Assembly: GCA_001599975.1 (NCBI GenBank)
Contig: BCIO01000004.1
Span: 2,019,328 to 2,083,327 of the forward strand
Direction: 5' to 3'
DNA length: 64,000 nucleotides
Source: Cystobasidiopsis lactophilus
Lineage: Eukaryota > Basidiomycota > Agaricostilbomycetes > Agaricostilbales > Chionosphaeraceae
The first letter of the stretch is position 1. Each line of letters starts with the position of its first letter. Below, one piece after another: positions 26,081-36,895 of this stretch. The translations under genes and the position numbers were made by a program. The notes under the pieces were generated by a model. That model had not been told where the DNA came from and did no database searches. It saw only the letters and a list, made by a program, of their open reading frames with translations.

Positions 26081-27101
26081 CTAAAGCTGGGACTGCGACT
26101 TCAAGCAGGCGATGTAGGCGACCGCTCGGTGGGCGGCTGTCCAAGGCTGGTCCGGGGAGGGCAGAGGGAGGTTGGCCTGGAAGAAGTCTTGGGCATAGTC
26201 GACTTGCTTGATCTCTGAGCTGGGAGAGTTGGCAGGGGTGGCCGGGAGGATGGAGTGGACGAAGTCGAGCAGGATGGAAGAGGTGGGAGCCAGGTACTCC
26301 ACCGGCGTGTATTCCACCTGCAAGGGGTCCTTGCTACTTGAGAACTTGAAGGAGAAGATAAGCTTAATAAGAACCCTCACTTCGAGCAGGATGACGATGG
26401 GCGCAGAGGTCGAGCCGGTCGCTCGAGCTTTGGGTCCTACCACGCCCGCTTTGACGATGAAGTCACCAAGGACCAGGCTCATGCCTTCGATGACGAGCTG
26501 CTGCCTCGGCGTCCACCCGCTGCTTGCTGCCTGGCTTGGCGCGCCGGTCGACGAAGCAGTGGGCAGGATCAAGGTGCGGGAGAGCAAGCCTTCGAACGGG
26601 GTGGCGTCCACGGTGGACGTGGTCAGCCTCCAATGCGGCGGTTTCAGCTCTTCCTCTGGTTTCGGAGCTTTCTCCTCCTTCCCTTCCTCCTCTTTCGTCG
26701 TTGTGGCCGCTGCGGGAGTCGAAGGGGACGGCCGCATCGGCGCCGACGGGTCCTCAATGAGGATGCTACACGTATCGAAGTACGGCGTGGTTCTGACAGT
26801 GATCATCGAGCGCGGCTTTTGGGGTCGGGCGTTGGTTTTGGAGGCGGAGGAGGCGGCGGAGGAGGAAGCGGGTTGGGTCCAGCGGAAGACTCGGATTTGG
26901 AGCGCAAAGCGGGACTGCACCATGCCCTATTTGTCACCAATATCAGTCCCTGGCCACAACAAGATGGCAATGGCGAGGGTTTACTTGGTGAATGCGGGTG
27001 ATTGAGTCGGCCAACAAAGTGAGGGCAGCCGTCGCCCCAGAAGACCCGCCTTGCCCTGCGGCTTGGGCGGGCGCCCAGCAGAGGATCAGAGAGGCCCCCA
27101 T
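26081..27101 (-). CDS. MED20: Mediator complex subunit 20
   Basis: Three exons. The first, from [15 protein letters not shown] to TRIHQ, is the short Med20 N-terminus; the second starts [16 protein letters not shown]. Core features are [38 protein letters not shown], and [19 protein letters not shown] formed across the last intron. These follow the Med20/Srb2 TBP-related fold, which sits in the Mediator head with Med18 and contacts RNA polymerase II. An acidic and Pro/Thr-rich insert separates the first two strands. The gene starts 132 bp from the divergent cysteinyl-tRNA synthetase. Confidence 0.82.
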
Positions 27102-27233
27102 GCGCTCTTCGAGTCCACAGGAAGAGCAGGCGCAGGTCAAAAAGAGTCACAAGTTGCTGGAGGACCGGTTCCAAGAGGCGATCTTGCCGAGTCAACAAAT
27201 TTCTGGCTTGGACCGACACCGTCAAGCCAGTGC
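27102..27233. promoter_or_regulatory. Short bidirectional promoter MED20 / CysRS
   Basis: Only 132 bp lie between the MED20 start (27101, leftward) and the first in-frame CysRS ATG (27234, rightward). Both promoters and leaders must overlap here or lie inside the neighbouring reading frame. Confidence 0.55.
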
Positions 27234-29898
27234 ATGCTCAGAGGCCTCTTCCGAGCAGCCATGTCGTCGACCAAGCAGCCAGCCTGGTCCTCCCCCGCAG
27301 CGGCGGCGTCGAGCAGCTCTTCGCAGCTCAAGATTTACAACTCTTTGACGCGGAGCAAAGTGCCGTTCGTGCCCCAGCAGGGCAAGCTGGTCACTTGGTA
27401 CAACTGCGGGCCGACGGTGTACGATGACAGCCACATGGGCCACGCCCGCAACTATGTGACGCAGGACGTGATTCGAAGGATTCTGAGGGACTACTTTGGG
27501 TTCGATGTCCACTTTGTCATGAACATCACCGACATCGACGACAAGGTGCGTCTGGGCCACTTGGCTTGAAGTATGGTACCTGACGGGGATTGGGCAACGC
27601 ACAGATCATCTTGGGTTCGAGGCAGCGATACCTGTTCAAGCAGTTTCTGGCAGCCAACCCGACCCTCTCGCCGACGGTGCTGGAGACAGTCACGGCCGCC
27701 TGGCACGCCTACTTCTCCACCTCCCTCGCCCCCATGCTTTTCCCCAATGGCCAAGTGCCGAAAGACATCTCGCCAGCAGACACCAAGCTGCTCGACTTTA
27801 CCCCAGACCAAGCCGAAGCCTTCAAGCAGGCCAACCCAAAGTTCTCCATGTACCTCACCGCCCTCAACAGCTCCCGCTCTGCTTTGGCGGCCGCCGCTTC
27901 TTCCCCTGCCTCCACCTCCTCCGACGAGCTCCTCAAAAGCTCAGAGACCATCTTGGCGCCCTACCTCGACTCTTTGCACGGCTCTAGCTTGAGCGACCCC
28001 GCCATCTTCCGCTTGCTGCCAGCAGAAATGGAGGACTCCTTCTTCCAAGACATGGCCGCTTTGCACGTCGAGCCCCCGACGACGCTGACCAGGGTGACGG
28101 AGTACGTGCCCGAGATTGTCGACTTCGTCAAGCAAATCATCGACAACAAATACGCCTACGACACCCCGTCCGGCTCTGTTTACTTTGACGTCAAGGCTTT
28201 CGACGGGACGCCATCGAAAAAAGACGAGGCCTACCGCCACGTCTATGCGAAGCTGCAGCCCTGGTCCAAGGGCGACACCAGCCTTTTAGAAGAGGGCGAG
28301 GGGTCGTTGTCTGTTCAAGGGTCGAAGTCGGAAAAGAGGTCGGCTGCCGACTTTGCGCTGTGGAAGACGTCGAAGCCAGGGGAGCCGGCGTGGGACTCGC
28401 CGTGGGGACCAGGAAGGCCAGGCTGGCACATCGAGTGCTCAGTCATGGCGTCGGCCATCTTGGGCGAGAACATGGACATCCACAGCGGCGGCATCGACCT
28501 GGCTTTCCCGCACCACGACAACGAGATCGCCCAGTCCGAGGCCTACCACGACTGCCGCCAATGGGTCAACTACTTCATCCACACTGGCCACTTGCACATC
28601 GAGGGCCTCAAAATGTCCAAGTCCTTGAAGAACTTCATCACCATCAAGGTTTGTCCCATTTCCCGCTCACCACTTTCTCGCGCGCCATGCTAAGATGTAC
28701 CTGCGGCCGCACCAAACAGGAAGCGTTGGCAAAGCACTCAGCTAGGCAGCTGCGCTTGAGCTTCTTGCTGCAGAACTGGCAAGGGCGTATGGACTTCAAG
28801 GAGTCGGCGCTGGTGGAGGTCCGCTCGAAGGAGAGCTTGTTCAACGTTCGTCCACTGTCCTCCATCTGATGCTCTCGTGCGGGCTTAATCGCTGATAAAC
28901 GAACAGAACTTCTTTGCCAACGTGAAAGCGGTCATCCTCAAGTCTGCCTCTGACGGCCGCGCGCTGGATGGGCAGCACCACTTCAATCAGCCGGAGCGCC
29001 AACTCCTCTCCCAGCTCCACGCCGCTCAGGCCACCTTCCATGAGGCCTTGTGCGACTCCTTCGATACCCCGAGAGCAGTCGATAGCCTGTGCACGCTCGT
29101 GGGCCAGGCCAACACCTACTTGAACGCCCCCGGCGCCAAAGTGGTCAACACGAGCAGCTTGGAAGCCGTTGCGGAGTGGGTGACAAGCATGCTGCGGATG
29201 TTGGGCTTGGGCGAGGGTGTGCCGGCGAGGATTGGGTGGGGTTCGCCTTCTTCTGAAGCCGGTGGTGGTGATGTGGGTTTCCGTGTCCTTTTACTTTGCT
29301 CGAAAACGATCGCTGAACTTCGGGCCGACAATCAAACAGAAAGAAGCGGTGGTCATGCCTTACCTGGAGGTGCTGTCCAAGTTCCGGGATGCCGTTCGAT
29401 CTGTGGCAAAGGGCGACAAGGAGCTCATGCAGCTCTGCGACAAGCTACGGGACGAAGATCTGGTCGATTTGGGTGTCGCTTTGGATGATCAAGCTGGTGG
29501 GCTCTGCTTATCTTACCCACTGGCCCGTTTCTGTTGCTCACTGGGCCGGTGTGTTAGACGGGCGAGCGCTGGTCAAGCTGGTCGACCCGTCCATTCTTGT
29601 TCAAGCTCGGGAAGAGAAGCGCGCTCAAGCAGCTCTCAAAGCCAGCCAAGCAGCCGAGAAGAAGAGGGCGGCGGAAGAGGCGGCTGCGGCGAAGCTGGCC
29701 GAGGAGCTCTCACTCGGCAAAACCCCGCCCGGCGAATGGTTCAAGGACGCCACCAAGTTTTCGGCGTGGGACGAGGAGGGCTTGCCCACGCATGACGCAC
29801 AGGGCGAACCGGTGAGCAAGAGCGCGAGCAAAAAGTACAAGAAGGAGCTCGAGGTGCAGGTCAAGCGCCACGCCAAATATCTGAAATCTCTAGAGTAG
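27234..29898 (+). CDS. CRS1: Cysteinyl-tRNA synthetase, possible dual-targeted form
   Basis: A class I synthetase that charges tRNA-Cys. Visible are [20 protein letters not shown] (zinc Cys and HIGH-type motif), [35 protein letters not shown] (zinc site) and the KMSKSLKNF loop. A Lys/Ala-rich C-terminal tail ends [11 protein letters not shown], as in eukaryotic cytosolic CysRS. Five introns are inferred. Two in-frame ATGs lie at 27234 ([10 protein letters not shown]) and 27261 (MSSTKQPAW). The nine residues gained from the first are basic and hydrophobic and could help make a mitochondrial targeting form, since many fungi have a single CysRS for both compartments. Confidence 0.95.
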
Positions 29899-29941
29899 CC
29901 CTTCTTCGCTCCAGGGAGCAACAGCAATGCCCGTTCCGCCG

Positions 29942-30826
29942 TCAGTGCTTGAGTGAGGCCAGCTCTTGGTCGATCCGCCACATGCCCTGACTGAAGGTCG
30001 TCCGATTCAAAGAGCCCAATCTCAATGGATCGCAGCTTGCCCTGTCGTCCTCGAGTTGAATAAGATCAGAATTAGAAAACAACCTGGACACTGACCAGAT
30101 CTCGGACAGCTTGGACCAAGGCAACCCTGACCGTTTCCACAAAACCGCCACCACGCTCGCCGGCATCTCTTGAGTCCCCATCAACGCCATCTGCTTGTCG
30201 AACAGCGCGTCATACATCCTCTTGGAATGCGGGTCCATCGGCTTGGCCTTCTTCACAATGGCTGGCGGTCTGGGAGTTTCGGTTTCGCCATCGGACGAAA
30301 GGGAGATGGACTGGAGGGAGGAAGTGGGTTTATGCTGCTTGGGCGAAGTGTTGATGGACGCAGGACGAGGAGGTAAAAGCGGTGGTGCCTGATTGGATCT
30401 GGGTGGCAACACCGGACTTGACGCTTGCTTTCGCGGCGGCAGGACGGGCGTTGACTTTTGAGACGTTGGCAAGGACGCGACTGACGGTTTGCGAACAGGC
30501 AGCTTTGGTGGGCCATGAGCTGGTGAGGGAGGCTCCAGAGTCAACGAGGGCGCTATTGCAGGCGAGCTCGCCGTGGACGACAGCGCGCTGGGAGAGGCGG
30601 ATCGCGGTGTGAGGGGCACAAAGGACGAAATGCTGTTGGTAGATGTGGGCGACGCATTGAGCAGAGCATCGTCGTCTACTAGAGAGAGCGTCTTGTCGTC
30701 TTTGGCGAGCGAGAGCGAGGGCTTGGGCGAAACGGTCCGCGCGTTCGAGAGTCGACGGGGGGCAGGTTGCGCCTTGGCCTTCTCCTCGAACAGAGCTAGC
30801 CGGTCCTTCACTGACAGTCCTTCCAT
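29942..30826 (-). CDS. EH-domain protein, Irs4/Tax4-like
   Basis: The N-terminus (MEGLSVKDRLALFEEKAKA) is followed by about 170 residues of Ser/Pro-rich sequence with repeated PVLPPRK and PLLPPRP motifs, likely SH3 ligands. The C-terminus carries an EH domain (MDPHSKRMYDALFDKQ, VVAVLWKRSGLPWSKLSEIW, then LGSLNRTTFSQGMWRIDQEL) with one intron inside. EH domains bind Asn-Pro-Phe peptides. A single C-terminal EH domain after a disordered region resembles yeast Irs4 and Tax4, which work with a phosphoinositide phosphatase at the plasma membrane. The EF-hand-like loop lacks most calcium ligands. Confidence 0.75.
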   Translation of the reverse strand: MEGLSVKDRLALFEEKAKAQPAPRRLSNARTVSPKPSLSLAKDDKTLSLVDDDALLNASPTSTNSISSFVPLTPRSASPSALSSTASSPAIAPSLTLEPPSPAHGPPKLPVRKPSVASLPTSQKSTPVLPPRKQASSPVLPPRSNQAPPLLPPRPASINTSPKQHKPTSSLQSISLSSDGETETPRPPAIVKKAKPMDPHSKRMYDALFDKQMALMGTQEMPASVVAVLWKRSGLPWSKLSEIWSVSRLFSNSDLIQLEDDRASCDPLRLGSLNRTTFSQGMWRIDQELASLKH

Positions 30827-31029
30827 GTGCTCTATTCACGCTAGACGGCCTTTGAATCGAAGGGAACCGTCAGCTGGTGTCGTCGGATCAACCTCGACCT
30901 GCGCATGAATTTCCTTGGAGCGGCACAACGAATCGTGGTCTGGCCGTTGCCCTCTCTCAGGTGCATCTACACCCTCTAAATCAACGCTGGCGCCTAAGGC
31001 TGACGCCCAGCCAGGTTTAAAGACCCAGC
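30827..31029. promoter_or_regulatory. Short bidirectional promoter EH protein / F-box-like
   Basis: 203 bp separate the two diverging starts. No element was recognised. Confidence 0.4.
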
Positions 31030-32527
31030 ATGAGCCTCCAAAGCCTGCCGCCCGAGATCAGCTCGCTCATCTTTGCGGACGTCTTCAGCGACCTGCAAGA
31101 GCCCCTCTCCACCGCGGTGCCCATGGCAGATCTGACGCGTATGGACCGACCCGTTCGCCAGCCTGCGAAGCGACCCGAGACGTTCCCTGGCTGTCAGCAT
31201 GTCAAGTTCGTGGTCCAGCTGGCTGCGATGTCGAGGTGCGCTGCGAGATCCGGTCTAGCCCGTTATCAAGCGCTCTGATCCACAGAGCAAGGATGCTGCG
31301 ACCAATCGTCCTGCAAGCTGGGCTTCGCCGAGTCATCGCTCCGACCTGTCCTGAAAAGGCAGACATCGAGATGATCCAAGGCTATTTGACCTTCCTGAAC
31401 TTGCACGCCAGCTCCATCTCGACTCTGGAAGTCATCTTCGACCCGCACACCTTCAGAGTCCGTCAGCATTCGGATCTCCTTGACAGTCTGGCTGCCATCG
31501 CTTGTGCAAACGTCTTGCTTGTCATCGGCCGCTCCTCATACCCTGACCCGCGCGCCGCTCGTACACCCGCTCGTTTACCCGATCAGCTCGCCTGTCTGCC
31601 AGTCAAAGACCTGTCCATTCACTCCATTTGGGCTCAACCCAAAATCTGGCTCAGCTACTTGGCCCCATTCAGCACCAGTCTGAGAAGTTTTGCCCTCCAC
31701 AATTCCGCCATGAATGTCAACAATCAACTGTCTTTGCCGCCGTTCTCAAATCTGACAACCCTCGTGTTACGGGATGCCACCATCATTTGGCCTCATGTCT
31801 TGATCTCTCAACTCTCGCGTTGCGAACTCCGAGGTCACAACATGCACCACGTGTTGCATTCGCTGCCAAGACACATTCAGCATATTGTGCTCGCGCTCCA
31901 AAACACCCGGGCTGACTTAGTTGCTCTCGGCAACTTGCTGGCGACCTTCAACCTCATACAACTGGAGATCAAGGGCATGGTGGCCGAGGGATGGGCAAGC
32001 TTCTGGACTGCGTTGCCAGTTTCCCTCAGGCGGTTGCGCGTCGAGCAAACGACAGGCCCCACCGAAGCGTTCCTCGTCGATTTGGTGACGTTTCTGAATC
32101 ACCCTGGATCAAGCCCTTCCCTGCAGCAACTGGAGCTGTGGTGTCCCAAGGTTTTTACTGGAAGCTTTGACGAGTTGGAGGCTGCGGCCCTGGCCAAGTC
32201 TGTCAGCATCAGCTACCTCAAACAGTCGAGCTCGAGCAAAGATTCCAAGCAGTTGCTCCACCAGACCGCTGCCCTCTGTACTTTAGTGCGTACTCGACCG
32301 TTTCTGGTGTCATTTTTATTGCTCATATCTCAGACAGCCCGCCGCTTGGTACATGCTCTTCCTTCGCCAACTTCCGCTGACTGCTCATTGGCCTGGTCTG
32401 GCCTGGCCTGCAACAGTACCGATTGGCCTTCGTTTCAGCCCTACCCAATGTGTCTACCTTACAGAAACAACGCTTCGGAAATTTCCCGAAGGTGTGGATG
32501 GAGATGCGGCGCGGACAGGCCCACTAG
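31030..32527 (+). CDS. F-box-like protein, leucine-rich
   Basis: Starts MSLQSLPPEISSLIFADVF, a good F-box opening (LPPEI..I...). After one intron the long second exon has many leucine-spaced segments (LTTLVLRDATIIWP, LIQLEIKGM, LRRLRVEQ, LQQLELWCP), suggesting a degenerate leucine-rich-repeat solenoid as in substrate receptors of SCF ubiquitin ligases. Two more introns near the 3' end, the second with a CAACAG acceptor, give the tail YRLAFVSALPNVSTLQKQRF and a stop at 32525-32527. Without splicing the frame runs on to 32630 with a less protein-like tail, so the end is a choice. No specific orthologue was recognised. Confidence 0.6.
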
Positions 32528-32861
32528 GCTCTTTTCCTGGGACTCTACTCTGAAAGTTTCCGCAAACAGCCCTTGCCGGTTTCGTTCATCTGCTGAAATG
32601 ATACGAGAGCCGCTGCTGATTGTGCGATGATTCACCTTTGGGCACACCTTTCTTTTTGGTTTGAATATCGAATGCCTCTTTTTGGCTCTGCTCCTCAAGG
32701 CTGTTCACGGCCATTGAGTAGTCGAATTATGAAGCACAACCCGTGCTATCGTTGGCCTGTTGGCTGCCCAGGATCAGGTTCCCCTTGTCTGCCGGCTTCG
32801 GGGGCCTTCGCAGGGGCCGACAGTCCTCTCTCTCTCTCTCTCTCTCCCAACCGGCCTTACG
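32528..32861. other. Spacer and leader before the TTC39-like gene
   Basis: The 334 bp hold the 3' leader of the F-box-like gene and the promoter of the next. Just before the start codon there is a dinucleotide CT tract, listed separately. Confidence 0.4.
32826..32846. repeat. CT microsatellite
   Basis: About ten CT units lie 16 bp before the ATG of the TTC39-like gene. A shorter CT run occurs in an intron of the same gene near 33910. Pyrimidine tracts near start sites are common in fungi and can act in transcription initiation. Confidence 0.8.
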
Positions 32862-34992
32862 ATGCCTCTGGATCTTGCAGTTCAAGACTTTGCCGTGGAT
32901 TTGATGCTCTCTGGGGATGTCGCCGGCATTCGGAGCTTGTTGGCCTCTCAAGAACCGACCTGTCTCCTTGGCCTCGCGGCTTTGTTCCCAGCATTGACTC
33001 TCGACCGAACTGGCATTACAGAGGCTGCCAGTGTCCTGTCTTCAAACGAGAACGGCATCGCCTCGGATGCAAGCCTTCTGGAGACTCGCGCTCTGCGGCT
33101 GGACGCCACCGTTCTCCTCGCCGTCACGGATTTGCTCAGCGAGCCTAAACTTGGCCTTATCTTGTGTTGTCTGAGAGTCATGAAGGTTCGTTCGGTGCCT
33201 TGCTCAATGCCCGTGTGGCGCGATCCTGACCCTCAGCTACAGGCGCACAGTCTCGTCAAAGACCTGGTGTACAAGCTCTGGCCCGTATCCCCGCCAGCAG
33301 AGGCTTCCTTGGAAGACTTGAGCGCTTTGATCAACCAGAACGGGTCTTTCGAACTGGAACCTCCGGCGAGATGGCCCTATCTGAATTGGGGCCGGAGAAA
33401 AGTCGAGCCCGTGCTCGATCCTGCCCTTGCTTCCGCAGTCCAACCCTGGCAAGATGATTCCACCAAGCGCTACATTGTGGGATCGACTGTGACAAGTCAA
33501 GGCATTTTTGACTTGCTCCTCTCTTGTCTGCCGCCTTCTATTTCGTGCGTCGCTATGTTGGGCTCCAGCAGGCTCATAAGCTCATCCGCAGTGCCAGGAC
33601 TCTTGTCTCTTTCGCGGGGTATGGAGGGCGTGGACGTGATCATGGCATCAAGATGCTGCAATTTGGCCACGCATACGGCTGCGCCCAACATTCGTGGGCT
33701 GTCCTCTCTCTCCGCCTCATGATGGCGCCTGACATTGACTGCAGCGCCCTATCTGGTCTGGCCATACTGGCATTCCAAACGCTGAACCTTCAGTTCGGCG
33801 GCTGGGTGGACAATCCGGCGGCGGCGGTGGATGATTGCGAGCGCGTCTTATCTCATGATTCTCAGCGAAAGCAGGGTCAGATGGTCTGGCGCATCTTCAG
33901 AGTACGAGTCTCTCTCTCTCTGACTCAAGACGAAGCTGCTCAATTGTGGATCAAAAGGGACGAGTGGCTCGCTGTCGAGGCCACAACGAGGCAGCGCTTT
34001 CTGAACTGCAAGGCGCGCTCTTGCACAGCACCCAGCCGACGAACCCCTTTCTTTTGCTGGCTCTGTTTGAAACAGGTCAGGCGCAGGTTGCTTTGGAGCA
34101 GTGGCCAGAAGCAGTCGAGACCTTCGAACGGCTCTTCTCCATGTCTACTCGGGGACCGGTGCGTTTGCTGTCATCTTTGTCACTGCTGCACGTCGCTGAC
34201 GACTTCCGAGTACAGGCCACCTACTTGATGTTCTTGTTGGGCTGCCTGCTCCGCCTCCCTCCGTCTTCTGTTGTGGGCAACAAGATCTCAGCCATCCTCA
34301 CCTTCTCGCTGCCTGCCAACTTTGCTTCCCAGATGATGATTGCGGGTAAAAGACCTCCCAGCGAGAAAGTCGCAGAGCGAAAGCTGGCATTCTGGAACTC
34401 AAAGGCTCGCCTCTGGGAGGACCGCAAGCCAGGTTCTTTGGACGGTCTTGCCCAAGTCATCTCCCTCTCGCCTCTGGACGAGCTTTCTGTTTTCTGGAAT
34501 GCTTTTGAACAGCAGGGCCCAGAAATCTGCTCGCTGACCAAGACTCGGCTAGAGCGCCTGACGCCACCGGTGGCGGAGTCGATTGCGATCCTCAGAACAA
34601 GCATCGACAAGAAGCTCGGCGCACTCGGAGACAACGAGTTCGAGCTGTCGAGCCTCGACGAGCTGGCTGCGCGCCTTCTTCTCCTTGGCATTCTCAATCG
34701 CCGCCTCGGCCGTTTCGACGAGTCCACCGAAATGCTGTCCTTGGCCCTCTCGACTTCCTTTCCTCCACATCCAGCTTACTCGTATGTCAAACCGTATGCT
34801 GCGTACGAGTTAGCTGTCAGCAGCTTGCAAGAGGCGGAAGCCCGGTCGGCTGTTGACTCTGCGGTTTTGGGTGTGGCGGAAAAACATCTTGGTCGGATCT
34901 CAAGCCACTCCCACTACGACATGCACACCAGATTAGAGTTGCGCGCTCATGCTTTGAAGCTGGAGATAAGGCGTCGAAGGGATCGTTTGTAA
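32862..34992 (+). CDS. TTC39-like tetratricopeptide protein, second family member
   Basis: The N-terminus is MPLDLAVQDFAVDLMLSGD. The family signature GIFDLLLSCLPPSIS is followed after an intron by ARTLVSFAGYGGRGRDHGIK (compare the VGF.GDR.YGL pattern of TTC39). Middle exons give RGHNEAALSELQGALLHS and QAQVALEQWPEAVETFERLF, classic TPR helices. The long last exon ends with YVKPYAAYELAVSSLQEA, HYDMHTRLELRAHALKLEI, which matches the closing block of TTC39/Iml2 proteins. It is therefore a divergent paralogue of the gene at 7.2-10.2 kb. At least five introns are inferred; the start follows a CT-rich leader. Confidence 0.72.
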
Positions 34993-35257
34993 GATCATGT
35001 ATGAGGGCGCTTGTAGTCTAGAGGGATCACTTTTCATCATGAACGTCTTCATGTACTGTCTGCTGGCCTATGACAGACATCAGACTTGAAGCGGCTGGAC
35101 GGCAGAGGAAAGACCTGAGCCTTCCCCTTCTTGCTCCCGAGTCGGGTGGCGAAAGACTCGCAAGTCCTTAGCAGTGCTTGCGCAAGAGGCTTGCAAATAA
35201 GAACGCAACGAGACCATGCTTAAAAATGAACTTGATGTTTTCTAAAAGCTCCGTCCT

Positions 35258-36713
35258 CTACTGCGCCTTCTTGCCCGAGTTGACGCCAAAAGTCAGCTGC
35301 GGGTGCTTTGCGTCCTCGTCGGTAAACTCGACGGCGGGCCATGATCTGCCGTCTGCCTTGCTCAACACCACCTCTACCTTGGTCCCTAGGATCTTGTACG
35401 TCGAGCTGGCCGGGTCGATGGGGCCGAATAAGGGCAAAGTGCGAAAGCCGCGCTTGCCGTTCGGTAAGTGAAGGTCGTACTCCAGCTGTGCAAGACACTA
35501 AGGACCGATCCTGAAAAAGGGATAGGGGAGGGAAGGAATGCGCACCTCCCAATAGTCTAGCTTAATCGTGCTCTTGGACTTGTCGGCGGCCTTGCCAAAG
35601 ATGGACACGATCACTTGCGTCGGGGTTTGGTAGTGATCAATCCTGAGGTTGACCAGCTCCTCCTCGTCCTGTTCGTTGCTCCGTCGCTACATTCAATACG
35701 TGGTGAATAAAGGCAAGGAAGGGGAACGGACCTTGGAAGTTTGAGAGCCGACGAAGAGGTGTTTGTTCTTAGAGCAGCCTGGGAGGGAGAGGAACTGGTC
35801 GAATTCTAGCACGCGCGGCTTGCAGCACGAATAGCCTTTCGAGCCCTCGTGGAAGATCGGGACGCCGGGGTGGAAGCAGCATTCCTGTTTCGACCCCTCT
35901 CGTGCTCAGCTTCCATGATTCTCATACGAAGCTAAGATGTGCGAAGAGAGAACGAACGGCTGGATGTCGGTCTGCGCCCGCGTCAAACTCCTGGCCACAG
36001 GCGAGCCGCTTGCACTTGGCGCCCACGTCGACTTTGGCGTCGGCCGGGTCCTGCTCGACCTCCTTGTCCACCGGAAAAGGCGTGGCCTTGGTCTCCTTCT
36101 TCCCCCCAGCGCTCAGGTTGGTGTGGTGGGCGGGCCTAGGCGGGATGGGGATCTTGCTGGTCGTCGCCTCCGGTGGTGGCGCTGGGGAGGAGGAGACTGG
36201 GATCGGGGCGGCGGCGGCGGCTCGGACGGCTTGCTGCTGCTCGGACAAGACGGGCGCCAAAGTGGTCTTCTCGGTCGAGTGGCTGCCGGTGGTGCAGCCG
36301 GGAATGGCGAGGAAGTCGTCAAAGTGGGTGACCGGCTTGTTCACGTCCTTGCAGCAGCTCCAGCTCTTGAGGGCGCTATCGACACACACTTTTGAATCAG
36401 AACCTTTCCTTGTGGGCGCCAAGCGTGCGAAGAGATTTACTCGTGGAAGACAGGTCCGCCTGGATTGAATCGCTCAGAAATTTTTGGAGGCCATCAATCC
36501 AAGGACAACCCTACCAGAATGATAAACGCAGTTGGACTCGTCGTTGTGATCCGGGTCAAACTCCTTGCCGCAAGCCCTTGGCAACCTTTTGAGCTGGGGA
36601 CAGACGCATTCGATGACCGAGAAACATACGGGCGCGTGCAACTGCAAGGCAATCGCCTCCATCAGCCTGAGTTTGGCCGAGGCGGTGGGTCAAGCTCACG
36701 ATACTAGAACCAT
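35258..36713 (-). CDS. CHORD- and CS-domain co-chaperone (Chp1/morgana type)
   Basis: Two CHORD zinc domains precede a CS domain. CHORD1 reads [54 protein letters not shown]. CHORD2 reads KCKRLACGQEFD, ECCFHPGVPIFHEGSKGYSCC, FDQFLSLPGCSKNKH. The CS domain runs from NLRIDHYQTPTQVIVSIF to WPAVEFTDED. Such proteins bind Hsp90 through these domains and assist client maturation. The linker holds Ala/Pro-rich sequence. The first Cys of CHORD1 is recovered only with a 14-nt first coding exon (ATG at 36713) and a 12-nt micro-exon at 36630-36641; a simpler start at 36662 loses it. The stop is at 35258-35260. Confidence 0.88.
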
Positions 36714-36895
36714 GCTGGGCTTGAGTAAGGGTGGATGGAGCAGGAGCAAGAAGCGACCAGATCATGTTGCATCAGCGCAGGAAAGTTCGCGGTGAGAGCG
36801 AGTTTTGGGACAGGTTGCTCCAGTTCGGCCTTGTTCATTGCCTGTTTTTGGTGTGTTCATAAGAGTTTCAAGGTGGTTTGACTGGCCAAGGGCGA
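36714..36895. promoter_or_regulatory. Short bidirectional promoter CHORD / NXPE-like
   Basis: 182 bp lie between the inferred diverging start codons. Nothing specific is visible. Confidence 0.4.

Noticed and set aside
32528-32630. Read-through end of the F-box-like gene to the stop at 32630
   Set aside because: Two good introns near 32286 and 32354 keep phase 0 and give a more protein-like tail that stops at 32527. Both ends remain possible, but splicing is the simpler fit to the gene style here.
35939-36395. Long rightward frames opposite the CHORD gene
   Set aside because: They are antisense to well supported CHORD and linker exons and consist of composition-biased sequence.
36474-36662. 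Start of the CHORD gene at 36662
   Set aside because: This start removes the first cysteine of CHORD1. The upstream start at 36713 with two small introns restores the full zinc motif.
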